64,000 nt of DNA from Bacteroidota bacterium (GTDB lineage: Bacteria; Bacteroidota; Bacteroidia; M30B66), in NCBI GenBank assembly GCA_027483445.1, contig JAIXUS010000013.1, forward strand, positions 1 through 64,000. The letters are read 5' to 3'. The position numbers and the translations under genes were made by a program. The notes under the pieces were generated by a model that saw only the letters and a program-made list of their open reading frames with translations, was not told the origin of the DNA and searched no databases. This document shows positions 44,787 to 54,160 of this stretch, piece after piece; the first letter of the stretch is position 1; each line of letters opens with the position of its first letter.

Positions 44787-45168
44787 AAAGCAATCCTGTA
44801 AGCCGGGTTCTGTACCGATAAATCGGCCCTTGTCATTTCTCTAGGAGCACCGTCGCCGATGCTCTCCAGCGACCTACCCGCAGCAGCGGCCGAAGCCAGA
44901 GACGGGCCGCCTCATCTGCTGCCTATTTGGTCTTTCAACTCCTGAGGTTTACCAGCACTCCGGTCGCCCGGAAGTGTCGTGGGCGCTTACCCCGCGTTTT
45001 CACCCTTACCACCAAAGCCGGAGCCCTGTTGGCGGTTTATTTTCTGTGGCACTGTCTGTAAACGGTCGGTTGCCCTTCCGCCCCCTTCCCGTTAGGAAGC
45101 AGGATGCCCTGTGTTGCCCGGACTTTCCTCATTCCACCGAAGCGGAACGCGACAAGGCGGATTGCTTT
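44787..45168 (-). ncRNA. rnpB: RNase P RNA, bacterial class A
   Basis: Catalytic RNA that removes 5' leaders from pre-tRNA. On the minus strand the 5' region contains the universal GAGGAAAGTCCGGGC (45131-45117), and the 3' end contains ACAGAACCCGGCTTAC (about 44815-44798). The terminal helix P1 is formed by AAAGCAATCC at the 5' end and GGATTGCTTT at the 3' end, which fixes both boundaries. The length of about 382 nucleotides is standard. A promoter element TACCTTTG at 45179-45172 places the transcription start at the predicted 5' end. The protein-like frame at 44974-45216 on the plus strand is an artefact of this RNA. Confidence 0.96.
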
Positions 45169-45171
45169 CGG

Positions 45172-45179
45172 CAAAGGTA
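45172..45179 (-). promoter_or_regulatory. -7 promoter element of rnpB
   Basis: TACCTTTG on the minus strand, exact TAnnTTTG match, three bases before the predicted 5' end of the RNA. Confidence 0.6.
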
Positions 45180-45334
45180 CCCATTTAGGCCACTTATCGA
45201 TTTACATCCACCTTAAATTGCGAGATTCTTCCTGAAAATTGCGCCATTCAAGGCCTTTGACAAGTAATATTCGGGTGGATGACATGCGCCATCCAAACGC
45301 AGCAAAGCACCGGCTAATTGAGCTGGTGAAAAAG

Positions 45335-48300
45335 CTAAGATTTTACAAAGCGCTTGGTATGCAGGTGTTTGCCTCCTTCTGTAAGCCTTACAATGTAAAT
45401 TCCCGGCGCAAGTGAATGGGTTTCGAGGCTGGCTTTTGTCTGATGGATATTCCAAACCCCCGAATACATCACTTTTCCTTCAACATTTAAAATCTCAACC
45501 AGCGATTCAGCCTGGGCTGGCCGTGTGAGCGCCAATTCAATAAACGCATCGGCCGGGTTTGGCGACAATCTCAATAGAGATGAATTCACGCCTTCAACAC
45601 CACTCAAATCGGGCTCAAAAAAGGCCACAAACGAAGTATTAAAGGTCTCTAACGTATCGGAAAACACCGGATTGGCAACGTTAGAAATCAGTGGATTGTC
45701 ATTCCAATTGCTGAATTGATAGCCGAAATTAGCGATAGCCTCAATCTTTACTGGAATTCCATCAAAATACACACCCTCCCAGGGGTAGGTTTCCGGCGTA
45801 ACAGTGCTAATCTTGATTTTCCCGGCACCGGGTGGAAAAACATCCAATTCGAGATTTACCTGACGCGGCAATTCGAATACCGACTGAATCTCGTTACGGA
45901 CCTGCTCCGATCGACACACCAAATCGTTTTGGAAGGCCTCATGATTGTCGAGAAAATCATTCATCTGCCCGGTCACATTATTCGGATCGCCCCAACGGGT
46001 AAATTGCTTCGGCATTTCAAGCACAGTGGAGTAGAGGAACGAATCCGACACCGCCAGAAGTCTCTCTTCCCGGTAACTGGTATTCATCAGGTCGGCGTAA
46101 CGGTTAATGAAATAATCGTGAAACCGCCTGTTTTCCATGCTTTCAAGCCAAATCGAAGTGTATGGATTCCCGCCACTCTCGTTGATAAGCCGTTGAATGG
46201 AGCCTGTAAAGCAATCACTGATGCCATTGGGGTTCATGGCCAGTTCTAAATCCTGAATACAGAATCTCCACCGGTTATTCGTCGCATTCGAACGGTAAAT
46301 TTTTATGTTGTTTTGCGGCCAATCCTCATTACCCATCCATGTTTCGCCGATGATGTAATCGACATAATATTCCAAATCAAACAAAGCATCCGCCTCTTCC
46401 CAATAATTAGGATTTTCAGGCTCTAATTCTTCCCAGGCTTCTCTCGATTCCTGGAAAGACTCTACAGAACCTCGCACGGCCCTCAATACACTGCCATAGA
46501 AGAAACTTAAACTGAGAATTTCGATAGATTCACTTTCAGCACCATCATAAACCTCAAAAAATTCACCATCGAATTTTTCGCGCAACTCATACAAACCGAA
46601 ATACCCTCCGTTGATATACACCGAAACCGGCCTCATGCCTGAATAGTAGTTCTTCGTTTCTTCACTCATCAATTTCACCTGAGCCGCATCTTTATAAGGC
46701 AAAATCTGCCATTGATTACTGCCATTTCGCAGATAAAATTTGCTGTAACGATTTCTTTGTGGCTTACCCGGAATAATGGTCTCCTGCACCGGATTTCCAC
46801 CCACCACGCCATCGGCCAATTCCAGCCTGAATGAGCGTTGTGGATGGGAGCGACTGCCACCCGCACCACCGTCCATGATAATTCCCGTGGCTTGCGAGAA
46901 TACTAAATCATGATTGGGCGTCTCATCAAAATACTGCACATGCGCAGCCCGAAGCCAGTCTTGATTAAAGTTGTCGAAAATTCCTTCAGGTCCATATAAA
47001 TTATCGTTTTCAGTAATTACTGAAATAATTGGAGTTACGTGACTAATTCCGACCAAATAGCTCGCTGCCCTGATTTCACTGGGCAATAAGCCGGTTTTGT
47101 AACACCGCGTTTTAATTACCGTGTTCTGGAAAATTGTAATTGGAGTGCCGGTATACAATTGTGCGCTCTGATCCGGATCGCTGCCATCTAAGGTGTAATA
47201 CAGAGCGCTGGGCGCGGTATTGGGATTGAACAATGAAACCTGTATGGGCGTGTTGTAAACACCCGAGTTTTGACTGAAAACAGCCGGAAGCGTGAAGTCA
47301 TCAAACAATGCATTGCCGTTGTTACTGGCTTCAGGACTAGGATTCCCGAATAAACCGATAGTGTTCGAGGCGTTGGGGTTTCGGCCTACACTTAAATCAA
47401 CACCCTGCGCATCTATATTGAGCAAGCTGATAAGTGCATTCGACGGATTAAATAAATAGACCGTTTCTCCGTTGGCGGCAATTCGAAAATTCGTGTGAAA
47501 AAAATAACCCTCTGCGCTTTGAAACAGATTGGTAAAGCCTTCAAAACTGCTGTGGTTTAGGCTAAAGTCGATATAATCATACAAGGTCGCCTCGGTTTGA
47601 GCCACATCAAAGGCAAGCGATTCAATGGGGCCGGGCTGTAAACCCGCATTCATTAATTCATCAACTGTAAATAAAAATTGATGTCGGGCGCTCCAGTACC
47701 AATTTCCGTAGGGCGCCGGGTAGTCGAATGGACTGTTTTGAATATTGTCGTTTCCGATGGTAATTCCATTTAAACGAATATTGGGTCTTCGATTGCTTGG
47801 CGCTCCATTGGTAAAATTACAAGCCGCGTCATTTCCATCTACAAAGGCCGAAATACTGGAATTAAATTCGGTTTCCGATTGCCGAAAAACAGAATTTACC
47901 GTGTAGCCCTGGCTGTTGTAAGAGCACACATTGACCACAATATTGGAAATGCCATTCCAAATAAATGGAGTGTCGAAATCGTGCTGATTCCAACCCTCCT
48001 GTGGCGTGAAAGGTCCTGTGTTTACGGTATTGGTGAACGGGTCGGAGCGAAACCTGTTTTTCTCGCTGCAAAAAACCACGAGAAAAGCGCCCGGCTCCAG
48101 TATGTAATGCGGAAATGTCCAACGATCAGGGTCATCCGCATTGTCGCTCAACGAATAGCCAAATAAATCAATGGCCGTCGAAGAAGCATTGTGCAACTCA
48201 ATCCAATCGGGATATTCCTCCTCTTCATCGGCAATCAGGCTGTAGTTTTTATTCGAACCCTCATTGATGACCAATTGGGCCTCAATATTCGGCACATTCA

Positions 48301-48340
48301 GCAACAGTAAACACAACACAATGCGGCATCCTATCGTCAT
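45335..48340 (-). CDS. Secreted CotH-kinase-like protein with lamin-tail, chitobiase-C and T9SS domains
   Basis: 1001-residue exported protein. Signal peptide to about residue 22 (CRIVLCLLLLNVPNIEAQ). A lamin-tail domain follows (INEGSNKN...YPDWIELHNASSTAIDLFGYSLSDN, to about 120). A chitobiase/hexosaminidase C-terminal-like domain lies near 365-410 (ALYYTLDGSDPDQSA). The CotH kinase-like region spans about 440-760 (RSFRLELADGVVGG, KFYLRNGSNQWQ, YINGGYFGLYELREKFDGEFFE, IGETWMGNEDWPQNNIKIYR, RFCIQDLELAMN). The last 80 residues (LSPNPADAFIELALTRPAQ...GIYIVRLTEGGKHLHTKRF) are a type A sorting domain. CotH proteins are atypical kinases that phosphorylate spore-coat proteins in Bacillus; the substrate here is unknown. 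Confidence 0.88.
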   Translation of the reverse strand: MTIGCRIVLCLLLLNVPNIEAQLVINEGSNKNYSLIADEEEEYPDWIELHNASSTAIDLFGYSLSDNADDPDRWTFPHYILEPGAFLVVFCSEKNRFRSDPFTNTVNTGPFTPQEGWNQHDFDTPFIWNGISNIVVNVCSYNSQGYTVNSVFRQSETEFNSSISAFVDGNDAACNFTNGAPSNRRPNIRLNGITIGNDNIQNSPFDYPAPYGNWYWSARHQFLFTVDELMNAGLQPGPIESLAFDVAQTEATLYDYIDFSLNHSSFEGFTNLFQSAEGYFFHTNFRIAANGETVYLFNPSNALISLLNIDAQGVDLSVGRNPNASNTIGLFGNPSPEASNNGNALFDDFTLPAVFSQNSGVYNTPIQVSLFNPNTAPSALYYTLDGSDPDQSAQLYTGTPITIFQNTVIKTRCYKTGLLPSEIRAASYLVGISHVTPIISVITENDNLYGPEGIFDNFNQDWLRAAHVQYFDETPNHDLVFSQATGIIMDGGAGGSRSHPQRSFRLELADGVVGGNPVQETIIPGKPQRNRYSKFYLRNGSNQWQILPYKDAAQVKLMSEETKNYYSGMRPVSVYINGGYFGLYELREKFDGEFFEVYDGAESESIEILSLSFFYGSVLRAVRGSVESFQESREAWEELEPENPNYWEEADALFDLEYYVDYIIGETWMGNEDWPQNNIKIYRSNATNNRWRFCIQDLELAMNPNGISDCFTGSIQRLINESGGNPYTSIWLESMENRRFHDYFINRYADLMNTSYREERLLAVSDSFLYSTVLEMPKQFTRWGDPNNVTGQMNDFLDNHEAFQNDLVCRSEQVRNEIQSVFELPRQVNLELDVFPPGAGKIKISTVTPETYPWEGVYFDGIPVKIEAIANFGYQFSNWNDNPLISNVANPVFSDTLETFNTSFVAFFEPDLSGVEGVNSSLLRLSPNPADAFIELALTRPAQAESLVEILNVEGKVMYSGVWNIHQTKASLETHSLAPGIYIVRLTEGGKHLHTKRFVKS

Positions 48341-48546
48341 ACTTGGTAGATTATCTCTGCGTAAAGATAATGTTACCCAATATTCAACAGTTGTTGCGCC
48401 TTAAATTCTAACGTTTTTCTTCGAAAGTTCGTGAAGAACTGGTGGTTAGTCCTGTATTTGTGGTCTGTTGCGCGTGGATACCTTTATTGGGGAAAAATCC
48501 CGATTTATGGAGAGATTTGATTGTTATTCTTGCAAAAAGCAAAGCA

Positions 48547-49023
48547 ATGCCGTTCCGATTTAAACTTTTTGGGTGCTTTTTACTGGTTGTGCTAAGCGCT
48601 CCATCCTTTCATTCGCCGCTGAGCCGCGGGCGTGTGGTAGGTGTAAGCGATGGCGATACCATCGAGGTCCTGGTTTCGGGGCTGAATCAAAAAGTGCGTT
48701 TAGAGCATATCGATGCGCCTGAAAAGAAGCAGGCCTGGGGCACGCGCGCCAAGCAGGCTTGCTCCGATTTGTGCTTTGGCCAAACTGTGTTGCTCAAAGG
48801 GCGTAAAAAGGACCGTTTTGGCCGATTAATTAGCGAAGTTGAAACAAGCAACGGCACCAACGTAAACCTTCAGCTGGTGCGCAACGGCCACGCCTGGCAT
48901 TTCACAAAATACTCGAGCGCACAGCACTACGCCCGCGCCCAACAGCAGGCCCGCCAGGAAAAGCGCGGACTTTGGTCATTGCCTTCGCCCGTTCCACCCT
49001 GGGAATTCCGAAAACGGAAATAA
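48547..49023 (+). CDS. Secreted thermonuclease-family (SNase-like) nuclease
   Basis: 158-residue staphylococcal-nuclease-fold protein with a signal-like N-terminus (KLFGCFLLVVLSAPSF). Catalytic-region motifs are VVGVSDGDTIEVL, VRLEHIDAPEKKQAWG (Arg and the acidic site), the active-site Arg in KKDRFGRLISEV, and LVRNGHAWHF. It is expected to cleave DNA and RNA outside the cytoplasm using calcium. The open frame reaches back to 48442, but the first 35 codons lack a signal and the ATG at 48547 starts the signal peptide. No operon partner. Confidence 0.87.
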   Translation: MPFRFKLFGCFLLVVLSAPSFHSPLSRGRVVGVSDGDTIEVLVSGLNQKVRLEHIDAPEKKQAWGTRAKQACSDLCFGQTVLLKGRKKDRFGRLISEVETSNGTNVNLQLVRNGHAWHFTKYSSAQHYARAQQQARQEKRGLWSLPSPVPPWEFRKRK

Positions 49024-49074
49024 AAATACCCCAGAATTCGCCAAATTTCAGGTAGAAGTAACGAGTAAGAAGTA

Positions 49075-49205
49075 CAGGTTTTTTTGGGCGCCTGCCTGCC
49101 CTTGCTTCACGACACATCTGAGCCTCATCGGCGGGCATCCCGTTTTCCGCTGCAACGCCTCATGCCCGCGCCACAGTCCACGCCATTCGGGGTTTCCGCT
49201 TCAAC
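49075..49205 (+). repeat. GC-rich intergenic element, copy 3 (candidate)
   Basis: After a T-run the sequence TTTGGGCGCCTGCCTGCC opens a GC-rich body to about 49205 without coding frame. The head is shared with the inverted copy at 2842 and, less well, with that at 775. It lies just downstream of the nuclease gene. Confidence 0.4.
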
Positions 49206-49396
49206 CGGTGGCGCTGAGCTACCTGAGATGAATGTTGAACGTTAAAACGTGAATGATCTAAATCCCGACTGGCCAAATCATCCAAATTCGTTCAACTTCA
49301 CATACCTGATGGTTGAAAAGGAACGTTTGTAGATACGTTCAATTAAAAAAATAACTTAGAATTTAACATTTGATTACTTCAAACTTGAGGTTTGAT
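49206..49396. other. AT-rich interval
   Basis: Leader region of the next operon; no RNA structure or promoter match that I trust. Confidence 0.4.
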
Positions 49397-49471
49397 ATGA
49401 AAAACAATCAATGGATTCCTTTCCACAACCCGCACCAGTTAGACATTGCCCTTCGAAATCTCTTATCCTGA
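49397..49471 (+). CDS. Possible 24-codon leader ORF
   Basis: ATG to TGA frame encoding a 24-residue peptide (MKNNQWIPFHNPHQL...), ending 12 bases before the next start. It is too short to judge by composition; it may be a leader peptide, a remnant or chance. Confidence 0.2.
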   Translation: MKNNQWIPFHNPHQLDIALRNLLS

Positions 49472-49483
49472 AATTCACCGTAC

Positions 49484-50968
49484 ATGCCACGTACCATCAT
49501 AAAACACTGGATTACCTTTCCCAATCTGCTGCACCCTTGTGAATACGAGCTCATTGAAAAGCACTCCAAGGAAGGGAGCACCAAGCATCAACGGCTTATT
49601 GAGACCGAAGAAAAGGTGATGGCCTTTCAATTTCAGGTGCTGAACAAGCCAACACCCAGTGGGCATACCATTGAACTGACCCACATCGGCAAAACCAAAC
49701 CTTTCCGAGGGCATCTCGATCATTTTCAGTATCGAAAGGCTGCTTCCTATTGGTTAATGAACCTGCTCAATCCGCCTGAGCAAAAGGATATAAAACTGCA
49801 TAAAACCGACCTACAGTTTCAATGGAAGCCCAATATCCCTGTCCATCCATCCATTGGAATAAAGAAATCCCGCTACAAGGTCTTAATCGAAGACGCCTTC
49901 CGGACCTTTCAGCTTTATGCAACCCATGCGCAAGAGGTACAACAGCGGTTTGCGACCGTGCGCGATACCCGATACGATTTCGATATTGCCTTACGGGCCG
50001 GATTGTTAACCTCCGTGAAAACCTGGAACGACTACCACCTCGAATCCTTTGCGCGATACAAGTTTGAAGGAACTTTTGAAGATTCAAACCTGGAGCGATG
50101 CTTTTGGATGCCCCGATATCTCGCCACTTCTAAGGTCGATTTCGACCGCGCCTTTCAATGGGTCTTTATTCATGCACCCGCAAAATCCATTTTCCATTTC
50201 CGCATTTCGGCCATGCAAGCTTTGTGGGACGGCGACTATGCCGAATTTCTGAAATACGTACGTTTGGCACCCGAGGAGTCCTACACCAACCTCAGGCTAC
50301 CACTGTGGTTTGTGCCTTTTGCCATGGCAGCTGTTGAAGGGGAGGTCGATAAGGCCCGGATGCACCTCATAAACCAAAGCATTGTGGATGGATTAGGCTT
50401 GTATACCGCTTACACACTTTGGGCGGTTTGCTGTGAACAATACGATTTGCACGAAGAAGCTGAAGATGCGCGATGCGTGGCAGAAATGGCCTGCTACGTT
50501 CCTCGAAAGCCCTTGCCCGACTTGGATAAACAAGCCAAGGCCCTCTCCGATTATAGGTGTCTCCTCGAAGATTATATGAATAAGGTATACACCTGCAGCG
50601 ATTTGGTAGATAAAAACAATGTTCTCCGAAAACGGGCACAAGAATCGGCTCGTCGTCGAAAAGAAGAGCGCAATGAAATCGACGAAGCATTTGACTTGAT
50701 CAAACCGCCTAATAACATGTACTTTTTTGAGGATGAAGATGAACGTAAACTCCGTGAAGAAAATATCAAAAAGCTCCACGACAAAATCCTCATGCTTAAC
50801 TTAGAATGTTTAAAGCTGGAACGCCAACTCGAGAAACGCGCTAAGGGCATCATAGAGTTTTACGGCCCCGTCTTCTTCCAGCACTGGAAACAAAGGCATT
50901 ATCAGGAAATGGTTCTCCATGGAATGAATCCGTATGAAAAGGCCTTGCAATGGATTTGGGCGGGATGA
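49484..50968 (+). CDS. Orphan protein of unknown function (494 residues)
   Basis: No family recognised. The N-terminal 110 residues mix strands and helices (KHWITFPNLLHPCEYELIEKH, HTIELTHIGKTKPFRGHLDHFQYRKAASYWLMNLL). Residues about 130-370 are aromatic-rich paired helices resembling a TPR-like solenoid (AFQWVFIHAPAKSIFHFRISAMQALWDGDYAEFLKYV, GLYTAYTLWAVCCEQYDLHEEAEDA). Residues about 395-475 form a long charged coiled coil (LRKRAQESARRRKEERNEI, EDEDERKLREENIKKLHDKI). No signal peptide or membrane helix, so it is probably cytoplasmic. First of four same-strand genes closed by the terminator at 54033. Confidence 0.6.
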   Translation: MPRTIIKHWITFPNLLHPCEYELIEKHSKEGSTKHQRLIETEEKVMAFQFQVLNKPTPSGHTIELTHIGKTKPFRGHLDHFQYRKAASYWLMNLLNPPEQKDIKLHKTDLQFQWKPNIPVHPSIGIKKSRYKVLIEDAFRTFQLYATHAQEVQQRFATVRDTRYDFDIALRAGLLTSVKTWNDYHLESFARYKFEGTFEDSNLERCFWMPRYLATSKVDFDRAFQWVFIHAPAKSIFHFRISAMQALWDGDYAEFLKYVRLAPEESYTNLRLPLWFVPFAMAAVEGEVDKARMHLINQSIVDGLGLYTAYTLWAVCCEQYDLHEEAEDARCVAEMACYVPRKPLPDLDKQAKALSDYRCLLEDYMNKVYTCSDLVDKNNVLRKRAQESARRRKEERNEIDEAFDLIKPPNNMYFFEDEDERKLREENIKKLHDKILMLNLECLKLERQLEKRAKGIIEFYGPVFFQHWKQRHYQEMVLHGMNPYEKALQWIWAG

Positions 50969-51060
50969 AAATTAAAATTGCACGAACACGCAATAATTCC
51001 CCGCCTTTTACATTTGATAGTTGTATTAGTTGTTTTATTAAACACATCGATTATTAAACC

Positions 51061-52446
51061 ATGAAATGCTCTGTTAAAGAGGAGGTTTTCTTTACGCATC
51101 GCTTTGCATTCGTAAACTATTTTACCGAAGGAGAAATACAAGCTTTAAAAGAAAAAGCGCAAACCATCGAGCAGGAACTACATTATTTGATCTTGCACTT
51201 TTCGTGGGGCGATGATGACTTCGGAGTAGCGTTTATCATTTCCGATCGAAGAAACTGGACCTGGAAATCAGACTTTATTCTCGTAAACAGCTTTATTGAA
51301 AACGAGCATTTATATGCCGAATCGGTATCCACAGTTTCGGCATATCTTGAGGATATGTTGCTGCCCTGCCAGCTTCATGAATTCAGCAGCTTTATGCTGA
51401 GCAGAAATGATTGGGCCTACACGCATTCATTGACACATTGTGCCAAATGGAAACAAACGCTGGAGTATTTTTACACCCTGGCATTACGGCCCTTTCAGAT
51501 AAGGCTCCAGTTCGCGGAGATCATTCAGGTTACAATACAACATACAGCACTGGAGTCTAAATATTGGAATACCAATATCCTATTTCGTAAAGGCAAGTGG
51601 GACGAAATTCAATACTGCGCTGATGAATTATTGGACGAAATCATTGCCTGTAATGGTTATAGTTTTGATGAACACCCGGAATGGGTATTTGCCTTTTATT
51701 TTGGGTTAGGCCACTCGAAATTTCGCAAGGAAAAAATTCGTAAAGCCTTTGATTTATTAAGCGAAACCTGCGATTACAGCTCGAACAATTGGATTGCCTG
51801 CAACTGTATGATGTGGTTTTGGGAAGGAAATGATTTTCTATACTTCAGCGATTTATCGATTTTGCCTGAAGCAATGATGGACTACGATCCATTTCCTTTC
51901 ATGGCCAAACCCTACATGGTCGCGAGGTTGAACGAAAGTCCGGTTACCAACGATCCGATGATGCATCAATGGCTGTTTTCCAACGGATATCCGGCCTTCT
52001 TCCTGCATTCGCTGATGAGCGGAGTGCACAGCAACGCCGGTTTGTGGAAAGAAGCCCTCACCTCATTGCATTTCGCACTAAAAGGAGGCTTTTTCTCCCG
52101 CATAACCAAACTCCGATTGGTAGAGATGCTCTTTGCCGACAAGCGCGACCTGGAGGCCTGCCGCTATTTTGCCCGACATCTGTTGTATCATTATTTTTCA
52201 GAGCAGGATGCCATCTATGGTCGTCGAAAGTTGCAACTCATCAAAGAAGACCTACAGTGGCTGCAAAACAAACGCGTTTTTTTTGCCCTCGAAGCCGTTA
52301 TTCAGGAAGTGTTGGCCGGCTTCAGCGCAACCCTTTTGTACAGCAAGCTCGAACCAAACGGCCGTCGGAAACAAAATGCAAAGGAACCCCATGAACTGTT
52401 GAGTTCAGTGTGCACCATCCCCGACACGAATTTGGATTACTACTGA
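51061..52446 (+). CDS. Orphan protein of unknown function (461 residues)
   Basis: No family recognised. It has no signal peptide. The sequence is predominantly helical and rich in Trp, Phe and Tyr, with repeated helix pairs that look like a TPR-type solenoid (EWVFAFYFGLGHSKFRKEKIRKAFDLLSE, AGLWKEALTSLHFALKGGFFS, DLEACRYFARHLLYHYF). The size, composition and solenoid-like plan are similar to the preceding 494-residue protein, although I cannot align the two residue by residue. It follows that gene after 92 bases and precedes the HD-domain gene by 56. Confidence 0.6.
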   Translation: MKCSVKEEVFFTHRFAFVNYFTEGEIQALKEKAQTIEQELHYLILHFSWGDDDFGVAFIISDRRNWTWKSDFILVNSFIENEHLYAESVSTVSAYLEDMLLPCQLHEFSSFMLSRNDWAYTHSLTHCAKWKQTLEYFYTLALRPFQIRLQFAEIIQVTIQHTALESKYWNTNILFRKGKWDEIQYCADELLDEIIACNGYSFDEHPEWVFAFYFGLGHSKFRKEKIRKAFDLLSETCDYSSNNWIACNCMMWFWEGNDFLYFSDLSILPEAMMDYDPFPFMAKPYMVARLNESPVTNDPMMHQWLFSNGYPAFFLHSLMSGVHSNAGLWKEALTSLHFALKGGFFSRITKLRLVEMLFADKRDLEACRYFARHLLYHYFSEQDAIYGRRKLQLIKEDLQWLQNKRVFFALEAVIQEVLAGFSATLLYSKLEPNGRRKQNAKEPHELLSSVCTIPDTNLDYY

Positions 52447-52502
52447 ACCCTCCTATTCAAGCGATCCGCTGCGCTAATCAATGTTTATTTATGTTAATTA
52501 TT

Positions 52503-53093
52503 ATGGAACTGCTTAAAATATTGGATTACCGGGTTAAACACCTGCTCGAAAACCGGTTGCCGGTGTGTTGTTTCTATCACTCCCTGGAGCACACGCTCGA
52601 TGTGGCCGACACAGCGCTAAAGATTGCTGAACATGAACAACTGCCTCCCGAGCAGCTGCCGGTACTTAAAATGGCAGCACTCCTGCACGACACAGGGTTT
52701 GTGCGTTCGTCTACCTTCCACGAAATTAACTCCTGCTTTGTAGCCTACGATGTGTTACAGCCCTATGCGCTCAGCCAGGAGAACATGGATGCCATTTGTT
52801 CAGCCATTTTGGCCACCCGAATACCGCAAAGGCCTACTAACTTGCTGGAAAAGATTCTTTGCGATGCCGATCTCGATTATCTCGGGCGCGACGACTTTTA
52901 TGTGATCGGCGAACGCCTGTTTCAGGAATTAAAGTGTAACAAGGTTTTACGCAACCGGAAGCAATGGAATACCCTACAGGTGAGCTTTCTCAAGCAACAT
53001 CACTATTTTACACAATACAGTAATACATACCGCGAACCACAAAAACAACGTTATTTATTCGAATTGGAACAATGGTTGTTAAACCATGCTTAA
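52503..53093 (+). CDS. HD-domain phosphohydrolase
   Basis: 196-residue HD-superfamily protein. Metal-site residues are visible in order: His in YHSLEHTLDV, the HD pair in ALLHDTGFVRSS, and the distal Asp in LCDADLDYLGRDDF; this set suggests an active phosphohydrolase acting on a nucleotide or cyclic nucleotide. The open frame begins at a GTG inside the previous gene, but the HD fold starts at MELLKILDYR; ATGs at 52491 and 52503 are both possible and I choose the second. Overlap or close spacing with the Usp gene (38 bases to its start) indicates an operon. Confidence 0.82.
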   Translation: MELLKILDYRVKHLLENRLPVCCFYHSLEHTLDVADTALKIAEHEQLPPEQLPVLKMAALLHDTGFVRSSTFHEINSCFVAYDVLQPYALSQENMDAICSAILATRIPQRPTNLLEKILCDADLDYLGRDDFYVIGERLFQELKCNKVLRNRKQWNTLQVSFLKQHHYFTQYSNTYREPQKQRYLFELEQWLLNHA

Positions 53094-53131
53094 CCCGCCC
53101 AAAGCCATTTCACCATTTTAAATTCAATCTT

Positions 53132-54025
53132 ATGTATCCCAATCATGTAAAGCCCATCGAATCGGAAACCATTCTGGTGCCTGTTGATTTAACCCCGCTT
53201 TCGTTGCCTACTACATTGCTGGCGGCACGCATGGCACAGTATGAAAATAAACGCATCCGCCTGCTGCATCTGCTCCCCAATACCCTAACCTTCTCGGCCA
53301 ACCGCAAGAATACTTTGCGAAACGAACGCTATGCCCAATTGCGCGAACTTGCGCACAAGGTGGTGTTGAAAATGGGCGTTTGCATTGAAACCGAAATGCG
53401 CGAAGGCTCCATTTATCATCAAATCGCCTATGCCGCACTCGAGCAAAACGACAGCTTTATGGTTATGGGAACCCATGGCCTGCAAGGCGCCCAAATGCTC
53501 TGGGGCAGCAAGGCGCTCAAGGTAGTGCGCAGTGCCGACCGGCCCTTTTTTATTGCCGATGCGCATACGTCCATTCCGGCATCACTCCAGCGTATTGTGT
53601 ATCCCGTCGACCACCGGCCCGAGAGTAAACAAGCACTGGCTTGGCTCACAAAACTGGGTAAGCAGCACAAGGCCCGCATACATTTGGTTAGCCGTGCCGG
53701 CAATACTGAATTCGAAAATGCCATACGGCTCAACACCGGCTACCTCGAGCACCACCTGAACCAAGCAGGTGTTTTGGTGAAAAACCACCTCGTGTTCCAG
53801 CCTATCCCGTTTGCGGAGGGGATTCTCATCATTGCCCAAAAAGAGCAATGCCAGCTGCTGGTGGCCATAACCCAAGACACCGCCTTAAGCCCATGGCTCT
53901 CCGCACAAACCGCCCTCGAACAGCAGGTAATGTTCAACAAATTGAGCATTCCTACCCTCATGATTCATGCTTTCGATGGAAATATCATCACCGATAGTAC
54001 AACAGGGCTAACATCGCCTGTTTAA
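53132..54025 (+). CDS. Tandem universal stress protein
   Basis: 297-residue protein of two Usp-like halves. The first half (about 10-145) begins ILVPVDLTPLSLPTTLLAARMA and has the nucleotide-loop GTHGLQGAQMLWGSKALKVV, close to the G-x2-G-x9-G-S/T consensus of ATP-binding Usp proteins. The second half (about 150-290) starts RIVYPVDHRPESKQALAWL but lacks a complete loop, so only one site may bind ATP. Start is at 53132 because the extra upstream residues overlap the HD gene and lie before the first beta strand. Last gene of the operon. Confidence 0.85.
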   Translation: MYPNHVKPIESETILVPVDLTPLSLPTTLLAARMAQYENKRIRLLHLLPNTLTFSANRKNTLRNERYAQLRELAHKVVLKMGVCIETEMREGSIYHQIAYAALEQNDSFMVMGTHGLQGAQMLWGSKALKVVRSADRPFFIADAHTSIPASLQRIVYPVDHRPESKQALAWLTKLGKQHKARIHLVSRAGNTEFENAIRLNTGYLEHHLNQAGVLVKNHLVFQPIPFAEGILIIAQKEQCQLLVAITQDTALSPWLSAQTALEQQVMFNKLSIPTLMIHAFDGNIITDSTTGLTSPV

Positions 54026-54032
54026 CAACCTT

Positions 54033-54074
54033 TCCCCCAACTGCTGCAATACATGGCCTGCAGTGGTTGGGGGA
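54033..54074 (+). terminator. Strong terminator of the orphan-HD-Usp operon
   Basis: TTTCCCCCAAC / GTTGGGGGAAA eleven-pair outer stem around an inner imperfect stem, eight bases after the Usp stop. No long T-run, so it could also be an mRNA-stabilising hairpin. Confidence 0.6.
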
Positions 54075-54160
54075 AATAGGTATATATCTGTGAGTGAATA
54101 TTAGAGCATGCTCCTTTACTATTCACCAACTGTATTATTTTTGACCATCTACTTTACCCC

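Noticed and set aside
44974..45216. An 80-codon plus-strand frame
   Set aside because: It overlaps the RNase P RNA, whose conserved 5' and 3' motifs and P1 helix explain the sequence fully.
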